Shown here: positions 58,048 through 64,000 of the stretch, in pieces | How positions within the stretch are numbered: position 1 is the first letter of the stretch | Layout: each line of letters opens with the position of its first letter | Source: a virus | Virus record (IMG/VR): IMGVR_UViG_3300049846_001717 | Span: 1-64,000 of that record | Length of the DNA stretch: 64,000 nucleotides | Direction: 5' to 3' (one strand) | Made by a program: the position numbers and the translations under genes | Notes under the pieces: generated by a model | The model's input: only the letters and a program-made list of their open reading frames with translations | The model's database searches: none | What the model was told of the DNA's origin: nothing

Positions 58048-58238
58048 ACCAACCCCAAGAGTTTACGTTCAAGCATCGTATATTTCTGTACCACGGTGCC
58101 GGAACCGTCTCGAACGAATTCTCGAAGTTCGGCCAACAGTTTGGCGTTCTGTTCATCTGCCGTGGTAGATGTGCCGACGGAAGTATACGACGAATTCGTC
58201 GAATCCATCGTATAGTAGGTGATTTTATAATCGGTCAT
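58044..58238 (-). CDS. Small hypothetical protein
   Basis: 64 residues from ATG at 58238 (SD GAGGAG), overlapping the TAA of the next gene (TAATG). Ser/Thr-rich start (MTDYKITYYTMDSTNSSYTS). No family is recognised. Confidence 0.55.
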   Translation of the reverse strand: MTDYKITYYTMDSTNSSYTSVGTSTTADEQNAKLLAELREFVRDGSGTVVQKYTMLERKLLGLV

Positions 58239-58393
58239 TAATACTCTCCTCGAAAGAACATCACTACGTAGGGAATCCAGTTCCATGCCACCGGATGCAG
58301 GTCTGCACGTGGGATATGGTCACAATACACCAACCCCCATGCTATACAATATCCCGTGGTTATATACCAGCCTATCAGAAATATGAATGTCAT
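58238..58393 (-). CDS. Small membrane protein
   Basis: 51 residues with a hydrophobic N-terminus (MTFIFLIGWYITTGYCIAWG). It is overlapped at both ends by neighbouring genes in the same operon, which supports its reality. Confidence 0.55.
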   Translation of the reverse strand: MTFIFLIGWYITTGYCIAWGLVYCDHIPRADLHPVAWNWIPYVVMFFRGEY

Positions 58394-58821
58394 CCAAAAT
58401 ATTCAGTGTCGAAAAAGACGAATCGATTGTTGTGAAATCCTACATTTCCTGGCCCAATGTCGAACAGAGACAACTTATCCGACAACCGGTGAATCGCAGA
58501 CGCATGACGAAGATATTGACTATCCGTCAACACCGTCACACGTTGTTGTACCAATACGCCGTCAATCAACGTCGTATAGGGCACATGATCTCGATATTTG
58601 GACCGTCGGACGGATTGAATGAAGTACAGTTCATCCTCTAATGGTTGATGTGCACCATCCCATCGGGTCTTCAATACCCAGTGGTCATTCATTACACAAT
58701 ACCGACTGACCCCAGCTGCAAATTCGGTGAATCCTAATCGTTGTAATGTTGGATCGGCCACCGGATCCGACGACTGTCGAACATGGGGCGCAGCCGAACG
58801 AACGTGAACAGGTAAGTACAT
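58390..58821 (-). CDS. Minimal protein-kinase-fold protein
   Basis: A 143-residue protein. VLKTRW gives a possible nucleotide-binding Lys, EDELYFIQSV a helix-C Glu, FDIGPGNVGF the catalytic-loop pattern DxGxxN, and FVFFDTEYFG a DFG-like site. Kinase-like phage proteins of this kind are small and may be inactive. The pattern is suggestive but short. Confidence 0.55.
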   Translation of the reverse strand: MYLPVHVRSAAPHVRQSSDPVADPTLQRLGFTEFAAGVSRYCVMNDHWVLKTRWDGAHQPLEDELYFIQSVRRSKYRDHVPYTTLIDGVLVQQRVTVLTDSQYLRHASAIHRLSDKLSLFDIGPGNVGFHNNRFVFFDTEYFG

Positions 58822-58880
58822 GAAGGAAAGATAGTGGAAGGAACGAACGAAATCAAGAGCAGTTTAACTGTGTCAAATGC

Positions 58881-59135
58881 TTAGATCACACATTTGAACT
58901 GATCGGCTATAATATTTTTCCGTACTGGAAAGGACGCACGATGTATAAGTCGATTACCATCCCGGCTCTGCACAGAATCCTCCACAATATAGTTTGGAAT
59001 CTTATTGGTGAACACGTTCGCCACATAGTTGATCGTGCCGCTACCCAGGTAAAACTCCACGTAACACCGGCCATCCGTCACATACAGATCGTACGGTAAC
59101 ACACCGGCGCTACAAGCAATGATGTATTCAGTCAT
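58881..59135 (-). CDS. Tandem-family protein, copy 1
   Basis: 84 residues (MTEYIIACSAGVLPYDLYVT...), end FPVRKNIIADQFKCVI. The core AN-V...KIPNYIVE replaces the common SIAGV...DIP. It lies furthest downstream and is among the most divergent. Confidence 0.75.
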   Translation of the reverse strand: MTEYIIACSAGVLPYDLYVTDGRCYVEFYLGSGTINYVANVFTNKIPNYIVEDSVQSRDGNRLIHRASFPVRKNIIADQFKCVI

Positions 59136-59386
59136 GGTAATATGATTTCAAAGTCTGCCGCCGTGATACCAGGTCTGACCGGAAAACTCACGACATATCG
59201 TCGTAGACCGGCGATCGGGCTAACCTCATATAGTTGCATCTCAAGATCCGGGATTTCACCAAAGTCCACGTTCGCAACGGACCAGATGGTACCCGTATCG
59301 ATTTCAAATTCCAAATAGCACCGATTGTTGTAAACTTCTATATCCGATGGCGGATTGTCGGTACATGCAATGGGATAGGGTTTCAT
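59132..59386 (-). CDS. Tandem-family protein, copy 2
   Basis: 84 residues (MKPYPIACTDNPPSDIEVYN...), core SVANVDFGEIPDLEM, end FPVRPGITAADFEIILP. It overlaps copy 1 by 4 nt and is its closest relative. Confidence 0.78.
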   Translation of the reverse strand: MKPYPIACTDNPPSDIEVYNNRCYLEFEIDTGTIWSVANVDFGEIPDLEMQLYEVSPIAGLRRYVVSFPVRPGITAADFEIILP

Positions 59387-59628
59387 TGGAGCACAATGTA
59401 AAAGTCCGCCGACGTCACTTCGGGACGAAGACTAATCGTCACAATGACGTCACTTGGTGAACGCGTGATCGTTTTGACTTGGTCCGGGATATCAACCCAA
59501 TCAATCCCCGCGATCGAATATAAACACGGATTCCCCGTCAGCGGTTTGGTCCATCGCAGATATAACGTGTGAGTACCCACGGACATATAGTCAGGACGAA
59601 TGCCGCATACAATTTTGTATTTGCTCAT
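59383..59628 (-). CDS. Tandem-family protein, copy 3
   Basis: 81 residues (MSKYKIVCGIRPDYMSVGTH...), core YSIAGIDWVDIPDQV, end LRPEVTSADFYIVLQ. It overlaps copy 2 by 4 nt. Confidence 0.8.
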   Translation of the reverse strand: MSKYKIVCGIRPDYMSVGTHTLYLRWTKPLTGNPCLYSIAGIDWVDIPDQVKTITRSPSDVIVTISLRPEVTSADFYIVLQ

Positions 59629-59885
59629 ATGATATGATATGTAAAATCATCCAATGTAATACCGGGACGAAGTCGTAAGATTGCGGTCATGTCGATGCCA
59701 CGCGACTTGGATACATACGTCATTCCAAACGAGTTGGAGGGAATATCACGCCAATGAACACCCGCGATCGACGCCAATGGATCCACGCCAGGGGCTAGAT
59801 GCAGCCATTCAATAATCAGTAGATTCTCTTCGGTTCTGATACTGATCGGATACCGGGTCATGAGAATTTCGTAACGACCGTTCAT
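59625..59885 (-). CDS. Tandem-family protein, copy 4
   Basis: 86 residues (MNGRYEILMTRYPISIRTEE...), core ASIAGVHWRDIPSNSF, end LRLRPGITLDDFTYHII. It overlaps copies 3 and 5. Confidence 0.8.
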   Translation of the reverse strand: MNGRYEILMTRYPISIRTEENLLIIEWLHLAPGVDPLASIAGVHWRDIPSNSFGMTYVSKSRGIDMTAILRLRPGITLDDFTYHII

Positions 59886-60142
59886 TAGTATAACCGAAAT
59901 TGAAAATCGGATAGTGTCACGCCAGTACGAAGATGCAGCATCATCTGCAAATGTCCCGTGTCATCGTACTGTTGTTGTCGTATCAATCGGGACTCCGGAA
60001 TTCGATGTATCGGCACTTCGGCAATCGACAGTAATGGTTCTATCTTTGATGATATGTTGAACCATGACAAGATCAAGTATCCATTTGTCACCTGACAATG
60101 ATCCGGCATGTGTTTGACGACAATCGTGTATTTGCCGATCAT
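59885..60142 (-). CDS. Tandem-family protein, copy 5
   Basis: 85 residues from ATG at 60142 (MIGKYTIVVKHMPDHCQVTN...); the longer frame upstream belongs to copy 6. Core LSIAEVPIHRIPESRL, end LHLRTGVTLSDFQFRLY. Confidence 0.78.
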   Translation of the reverse strand: MIGKYTIVVKHMPDHCQVTNGYLILSWFNISSKIEPLLSIAEVPIHRIPESRLIRQQQYDDTGHLQMMLHLRTGVTLSDFQFRLY

Positions 60143-60402
60143 ACGACCACCATTGTGAAATCGTACTGGGTCACAGTTTCTCGAAGGTATACGAACATTG
60201 TAATTTGTACACTCCCGTCGGCAAATGCCACACGACGGACGAATCGACAATGTCGAGGAATATGCGTGAACGGCACTCCAGCGATCGTCACGGCCGGAAA
60301 TGTACGATCCGGTAATCGTTCCCAATTCAAAATTAATTGATGTTGCCACACCGCCCATCGATCGATGGCGTGTGACGTGCGAATTTCATACGGACCATTC
60401 AT
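60139..60402 (-). CDS. Tandem-family protein, copy 6
   Basis: 87 residues from ATG at 60402 (MNGPYEIRTSHAIDRWAVWQ...), core VTIAGVPFTHIPRHCR, end VYLRETVTQYDFTMVVV. It overlaps copy 5 by 4 nt. Confidence 0.78.
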   Translation of the reverse strand: MNGPYEIRTSHAIDRWAVWQHQLILNWERLPDRTFPAVTIAGVPFTHIPRHCRFVRRVAFADGSVQITMFVYLRETVTQYDFTMVVV

Positions 60403-60659
60403 ACAATTTTCACGATGAAATCGTCGTTGGTCAATCCCACACGGAGGTTCAGAATCATGACAGAATTCACCAGACCGTCCGAACGGAGGGCCGTGTGTGT
60501 TCGATACACGGAGAACGGAATGTCCATGACAGACACACCGGCAATGGAAAGCACCGGTACGGTAGGATCGGATAATGCGAACCACATCAACTTCAATTGC
60601 TGCTGATCTACCCAACCTTGTGTCGGCGATATCGTACATCGAATCTCATAAGGCTTCAT
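60399..60659 (-). CDS. Tandem-family protein, copy 7
   Basis: 86 residues from ATG at 60659 (MKPYEIRCTISPTQGWVDQQ...), core LSIAGVSVMDIPFSVY, end LNLRVGLTNDDFIVKIV. It overlaps copies 6 and 8 by 4 nt each. Confidence 0.78.
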   Translation of the reverse strand: MKPYEIRCTISPTQGWVDQQQLKLMWFALSDPTVPVLSIAGVSVMDIPFSVYRTHTALRSDGLVNSVMILNLRVGLTNDDFIVKIV

Positions 60660-60938
60660 ACCAGCTCCATAATGAAATCCGCCGTCCGGATTCCCGGTCG
60701 CACCGGAAAGGCAACCAGCCATCGATAGTGATAGGGGGAGCCGTTCGAGCAGACGACCCCGTCGCGGAACGGCGATTCGATCCACACCACATCCGGAATA
60801 TCCGTAATTGGAATACCACACACTGTGCGCCGGACACGGGCCAGACCGTGTGGACCACCATGTGAGATACATCACGCCGCTGATAATACTGGTGGCATGG
60901 GGTGACCGGGTACACCGGACCGGATATCGTGCGGTCAT
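60656..60938 (-). pseudogene. Tandem-family copy 8, frameshifted
   Basis: Starts at 60938 (MTARYPVRCTRSPHATSIIS...) and matches copy 9 up to CPAHSV, then the frame is lost. The family text VCGIPITDIPDVVWIESP continues in another frame to RPGIRTADFIMELV and TGA at 60656. The length is 3n+1, so one extra base (or two lost) lies near 60835. It may be a dead copy, a sequencing error or a slippage switch at GTGTGTG. Confidence 0.7.
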
Positions 60939-61198
60939 ACCACCACCAATTCGAAATCCTTCGACAGAACTCCCGATCGCACCGGAAAGCCGAGAGTCCA
61001 TCGATATCGATTGGGTACGCCAAGGATCAGAGTCTCATCACACTGTACACCCGGGATATCTTCGATCGGGATCCCACAGACCGAGATCGCCGGACACCTT
61101 ACTTGGCCCGTGAAATACCAAATGAAATAGACATTGTCGTTGAGCTTATATCGGGAGTCCGGCAGTCGGATACACCGGACCGGATATCGTGCGGTCAT
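60935..61198 (-). CDS. Tandem-family protein, copy 9
   Basis: 87 residues from ATG at 61198 (MTARYPVRCIRLPDSRYKLN...), core ISVCGIPIEDIPGVQC, end FPVRSGVLSKDFELVVV. Close relative of copies 8 and 10. Confidence 0.8.
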   Translation of the reverse strand: MTARYPVRCIRLPDSRYKLNDNVYFIWYFTGQVRCPAISVCGIPIEDIPGVQCDETLILGVPNRYRWTLGFPVRSGVLSKDFELVVV

Positions 61199-61452
61199 AC
61201 AATCCTCACTTCGAAATCCTCTGGCATCACGCCGGCCCGGACTGGAAAACCCACCGTCCACCGATGTGAGTCCGTGATCACGCTGGATTGCGGATCTTCA
61301 TGGCACCACACCCGTGGAATATTTGCAATCGGAACATCACAAACCGTGAGTGCCGGACACGGGCTGCGAAATTTAGTCCACCACACGAAATAGATACAGT
61401 CTTCGAGCTTATATCGAGTATAGGGGACTTGGGTACAATGGAGAGGGTACAT
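61195..61452 (-). CDS. Tandem-family protein, copy 10
   Basis: 85 residues (MYPLHCTQVPYTRYKLEDCI...), core LTVCDVPIANIPRVWC, end FPVRAGVMPEDFEVRIV. A gap of about 100 nt follows before copy 11. Confidence 0.8.
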   Translation of the reverse strand: MYPLHCTQVPYTRYKLEDCIYFVWWTKFRSPCPALTVCDVPIANIPRVWCHEDPQSSVITDSHRWTVGFPVRAGVMPEDFEVRIV

Positions 61453-61555
61453 ATTTACCTAAATGTGTATAACAGTTCTGGCTGATTTTACCTATCGCCT
61501 ACAGGAAAACGGACTAGGTCGGGGTATTCGCAATGCGATCCTGTTTGGGCCCTAT

Positions 61556-61840
61556 TTATTCAACACCGAAATCCTGGATGGTCAAGCCCTCACGGATCGG
61601 AAATCTGATTTTGATGCCGATCCGATCCTGAACGGCCCGATCCTGAACGGCGAACTCCGGCAGGCCGTCAATGTAGTATGTGATCTCACATCGGGGGATC
61701 TGATCCACAATCCGGCCACAGACCGTCACGATCCATGCGTCGTTTGGCTTCATACCCAACACGATCTCGGCCCATCCCTCACAAAATGTGCATCGCCACA
61801 GGCTCGTGCCGATGATGCGTACTGGATATTTGACTACCAT
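61556..61840 (-). CDS. Tandem-family protein, copy 11
   Basis: 94 residues, the longest copy (MVVKYPVRIIGTSLWRCTFC...), with a direct repeat AVQDRAVQDR not seen in other copies. End FPIREGLTIQDFGVE. Confidence 0.75.
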   Translation of the reverse strand: MVVKYPVRIIGTSLWRCTFCEGWAEIVLGMKPNDAWIVTVCGRIVDQIPRCEITYYIDGLPEFAVQDRAVQDRIGIKIRFPIREGLTIQDFGVE

Positions 61841-62073
61841 GAGAAATCCTTAAATTGAACGCCGGGCCTCACATTGAAGAAGAAAATATAGCCGGAGTGA
61901 TCGGTCGAGGGCCGCCAGGTGCCGCGTGGGATCAGGTTGGCATCGACATCACAGACGGTCAGGATGATCTCATGTGGATCGCCGATATGTTCGATCAGGA
62001 TGGCGGCGACGCCGTTAAAGACGTCCATTTCAAGGATCCGCTTATTGCAGACGACCGGATATTTGGCTACCAT
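61834..62073 (-). CDS. Tandem-family protein, copy 12
   Basis: 79 residues, the shortest copy (MVAKYPVVCNKRILEMDVFN...), core LTVCDVDANLIPRGTW, end FNVRPGVQFKDFSW. Confidence 0.75.
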   Translation of the reverse strand: MVAKYPVVCNKRILEMDVFNGVAAILIEHIGDPHEIILTVCDVDANLIPRGTWRPSTDHSGYIFFFNVRPGVQFKDFSW

Positions 62074-62321
62074 GTGAAATCATCCGCGCCGACGCCGGAT
62101 CGGACCGGAAATGCGATGGTGACCGTATTGGTGCCGTAGATATTCCAATTCGGGATATCAACGAATGACACGCCACACACGGTCAATTCGATCTTATTCA
62201 TGAGCCGTGCGGCCAAATGCACCATGATGTGCGTGCGTTCGACGCCGCGACTGAATGAGGTCTTGACCGTTTGTGAGACGCCCAGAATGGGGTGATTGGC
62301 AACGATCGTGTACTGTTTCAT
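62067..62321 (-). CDS. Tandem-family protein, copy 13
   Basis: 84 residues (MKQYTIVANHPILGVSQTVK...), core LTVCGVSFVDIPNWNI, end FPVRSGVGADDFTW. It overlaps copy 12 by 7 nt and follows the helical gene directly. Confidence 0.78.
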   Translation of the reverse strand: MKQYTIVANHPILGVSQTVKTSFSRGVERTHIMVHLAARLMNKIELTVCGVSFVDIPNWNIYGTNTVTIAFPVRSGVGADDFTW

Positions 62322-62668
62322 TACATGTCCAGTGCTTCCCGATCCGGGTAGCGGGCCTCGCTCGAGATATGGGAGAACATCGGCAGGTCGATGGCCTCGG
62401 CCAACTGGCCTCGCAGGGCGATCAGGTCCGCCAGATGTTTGTCGAACTTGACCAGATGCGCTCGTGCCTTCGCCGAATCACTGGCGGATGCGGACAGGTT
62501 GGCATCAAAGGTATTTTCGTCGCCGCGCCGAGCTGACTCGGATGCCATCTGATCCGTTTCGATAGACCAGGTCAGGCAGGCATCCAGCTTCCCTGCGGCT
62601 TCGTGGAGATAAGAGGCCTTCGAGGTCATGGCCGAGATCAGTTTCAGGTCCGGATAGGATCGGGGCAT
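62321..62668 (-). CDS. Helical hypothetical protein within the tandem array
   Basis: 115 residues, mostly helical (MTSKASYLHEAAGKLDACLT), unlike the family. It overlaps both neighbours by 1 nt. No family is recognised. Confidence 0.6.
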   Translation of the reverse strand: MPRSYPDLKLISAMTSKASYLHEAAGKLDACLTWSIETDQMASESARRGDENTFDANLSASASDSAKARAHLVKFDKHLADLIALRGQLAEAIDLPMFSHISSEARYPDREALDM

Positions 62669-62916
62669 TAGTACACTTCCTCGTATTCGACGTTGGTGAA
62701 GCCCAGATCCGTGAAGACCTGCTTCAACAGTTCGTGTGACTCTTCCTGATCGATGGAATATCGCTTGTTGTTGACCATGATGGCAACGCGGCCGGCCTCA
62801 TCCTCGATCCGGATGGGGGTTGTCATTCGTGCCCGCAACGCGATCAATTCGGCTCGATCATCGTTCTGGGCTTTGATGTTGGCGGCGTTGATCGCCGTAC
62901 GCTTGGGATTGGACAT
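62668..62916 (-). CDS. Small hypothetical protein within the tandem array
   Basis: 82 residues (MSNPKRTAINAANIKAQNDD...), with a short beta segment (RVAIMVNNKRYSID) and a final FTNVEYEEVY. Not related to the family by sequence. Confidence 0.6.
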   Translation of the reverse strand: MSNPKRTAINAANIKAQNDDRAELIALRARMTTPIRIEDEAGRVAIMVNNKRYSIDQEESHELLKQVFTDLGFTNVEYEEVY

Positions 62917-62918
62917 GG

Positions 62919-63173
62919 TTACACGATCTCCACTTCGAAGTCATCCTCAGTGAGGGATGGACGGACGGCAACGCTATGTTGGGGGCCTTCCATATAACGG
63001 CCGAGTGCGTCCGGGTTGATCACACTCGACATCACGGGAATGTCATCATACGCCACCCCGGCAATGGAAATGATCCGATGTCGGCGTTCGGCGATCGAAA
63101 TCCAGAACCGTCGCATTGATGCCGAGCGCTCGAACAACACTCGGCCCGTTGCTACGATCTTGTACTTAGGCAT
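62919..63173 (-). CDS. Tandem-family protein, copy 14
   Basis: 84 residues from ATG at 63173 (MPKYKIVATGRVLFERSASM...), core ISIAGVAYDDIPVMSS, end VRPSLTEDDFEVEIV. Confidence 0.8.
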   Translation of the reverse strand: MPKYKIVATGRVLFERSASMRRFWISIAERRHRIISIAGVAYDDIPVMSSVINPDALGRYMEGPQHSVAVRPSLTEDDFEVEIV

Positions 63174-63435
63174 TGACGATCTCCACTTCGAAGTCCTCGA
63201 GCGTGAGGGATGACCGGATGGCCAACGCCGGCTCGCCGTTGAAGGTAACGGTCCTGCCGAACATGCCACGCCTTCGGAAGGAGAAATCCCCTACTTTGGG
63301 AATGTCCTCCCACAGAACACCAGCCACCGAAATGATTTTGTCGTGGTGAACGGCCGGCGCGACCCATACCCGTTCACTTCTGACGGATGGTTCGATCTTG
63401 ATAGGGCCAGTGGCGACGATCTTGTATCTAGGCAT
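63166..63435 (-). CDS. Tandem-family protein, copy 15
   Basis: 89 residues (MPRYKIVATGPIKIEPSVRS...), core ISVAGVLWEDIPKVGD, end IRSSLTLEDFEVEIVNA. Copies 14-17 form a recent subgroup, sharing KYKIVATG starts. Confidence 0.82.
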   Translation of the reverse strand: MPRYKIVATGPIKIEPSVRSERVWVAPAVHHDKIISVAGVLWEDIPKVGDFSFRRRGMFGRTVTFNGEPALAIRSSLTLEDFEVEIVNA

Positions 63436-63700
63436 TCACGATCTCCACTTCAAAGTCATCGGCCGTGAGCGACCAGCGAACGGCGACGTATTGCCACGGA
63501 CGGCCCACCCGATCTTCATCACGCCGACCCAACCACGGCGGCGACTCCAATGACAGAAGTTCGGGAATATCTTCCCACATCACGCCCGCCACCGAAATGA
63601 TCCGGTAATCTACCCTGTCCGGGTAGATCCACAGTCGGTTCACATTGTCGGAATATGCAAAGGACACCGGGCCAGTGGCCACGATCTTGTACTTAGCCAT
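63428..63700 (-). CDS. Tandem-family protein, copy 16
   Basis: 90 residues (MAKYKIVATGPVSFAYSDNV...), core ISVAGVMWEDIPELLS, end VRWSLTADDFEVEIVNA. It overlaps copies 15 and 17 by 8 nt. Confidence 0.82.
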   Translation of the reverse strand: MAKYKIVATGPVSFAYSDNVNRLWIYPDRVDYRIISVAGVMWEDIPELLSLESPPWLGRRDEDRVGRPWQYVAVRWSLTADDFEVEIVNA

Positions 63701-63959
63701 TGACGATCTCGATCTCGAAGTTCTGCTGCGACAACATGGGTCGGACTGCCACGCCCTGCCGGTCTACGTAGCCTGTGACATCGCGGCCATAGACCCTTTC
63801 ATGGCCGTTCAACGTGGGGATCTTATCCCACGGCACTCCAGCGATCGACAGAATACGAACGTCGGCCGATTCCGCCTCGATCCACGTGCGTTCTGATGTG
63901 CTCGTGAATCGGAGCTCACCGGTGGCGACGATCTTGTACTTACGCGTCCGGATCGTCAT
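63693..63959 (-). CDS. Tandem-family protein, copy 17
   Basis: 88 residues from ATG at 63959 (SD GAGGGG); it overlaps the end of the upstream partial gene. Core LSIAGVPWDKIPTLNG, end VRPMLSQQNFEIEIVNG. Confidence 0.78.
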   Translation of the reverse strand: MTIRTRKYKIVATGELRFTSTSERTWIEAESADVRILSIAGVPWDKIPTLNGHERVYGRDVTGYVDRQGVAVRPMLSQQNFEIEIVNG

Positions 63960-64000
63960 CGTCCATCCCCTCGAAGTCCTGCTCATCGAACGGGACGAAC
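63940..64000 (-). CDS. C-terminus of an upstream gene, partial
   Basis: The last about 19 codons before TAA at 63940 read VPFDEQDFEGMDDDDPDA. It may be another family member or a different gene; the rest is outside the window. Confidence 0.5.
   Translation of the reverse strand, partial: FVPFDEQDFEGMDDDDPDA

Larger units (their letters stand above)
58881..63986 (-). repeat. Tandem array of about 17 small paralogous genes
   Basis: At least 17 genes of 79-94 residues follow one another, most overlapping by 1-8 nt. Each begins MxxKY-x-I-type and has a SIAGV or TVCG-type segment before a DIP-type turn, then ends with LRPG/VRxG-xxxxDF. Copies differ widely, so the expansion is old. Two unrelated small genes (62321-62916) interrupt it. 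It extends to the window edge. Confidence 0.9.

Overview
The window comes from the genome of a large tailed bacteriophage. Nearly every gene lies on the minus strand. It carries contractile-tail baseplate genes of the T4 type (gp6-, gp25- and gp5-like), a T4 gp55-like late sigma factor, a primase and phage-type HNH nucleases. The host cannot be named from sequence; the inner-membrane ABC permease and the OmpA-like peptidoglycan-binding domain point to a Gram-negative host.

Layout on the + coordinate scale (transcription runs right to left): 1-3.4 kb holds replication and RNA enzymes (primase, PD-(D/E)XK nuclease, TOPRIM protein, CCA-adding enzyme). 3.4-18.6 kb holds virion and baseplate genes. 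18.7-24.8 kb holds the late sigma factor, a secreted lysozyme-like protein, a glycosyltransferase, an HD hydrolase and an HNH protein. 24.8-45.6 kb is a very large RNA region with a tmRNA, an RNase P RNA and 58 tRNA or tRNA-like genes, interleaved with small genes and structured, apparently non-coding stretches. 45.7-47.3 kb is GroEL, whose partner GroES sits inside the tRNA array. 48.7-54.7 kb is an ABC-transporter/OmpA/coiled-coil cassette. 55-58.8 kb holds small membrane and hypothetical proteins. 58.9-64 kb is a tandem array of at least 17 divergent paralogs of about 85 residues.

The main result is that the phage seems to carry its own tRNA production and translation-rescue equipment. The tRNAs cover all 20 amino acids, with an initiator-type tRNA-Met and an amber suppressor tRNA (anticodon CUA). 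None of the tRNAs I folded encodes its 3' CCA, which fits with the phage carrying a CCA-adding enzyme. RNase P RNA for 5' processing is encoded inside the array. A Pth2-type peptidyl-tRNA hydrolase, a tmRNA (tag ANTALPLAA) and a class-I release factor complete the set. The release-factor gene is split by a +1 frameshift site that looks like bacterial prfB (CTT TGA C after an SD-like GAGGT), although its codon-recognition motif is RF1-like (PPT). A small gene next to the suppressor tRNA has an in-frame TAG.

Several tRNAs depart from the standard fold: one appears circularly permuted (3' half upstream of 5' half), three replace the D-arm with a stem enclosing the anticodon arm, several carry extra hairpins near the D-arm, some have variable arms of the wrong class, and three have GUC T-loops. 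All RNA structures were folded by eye and need covariance-model confirmation.
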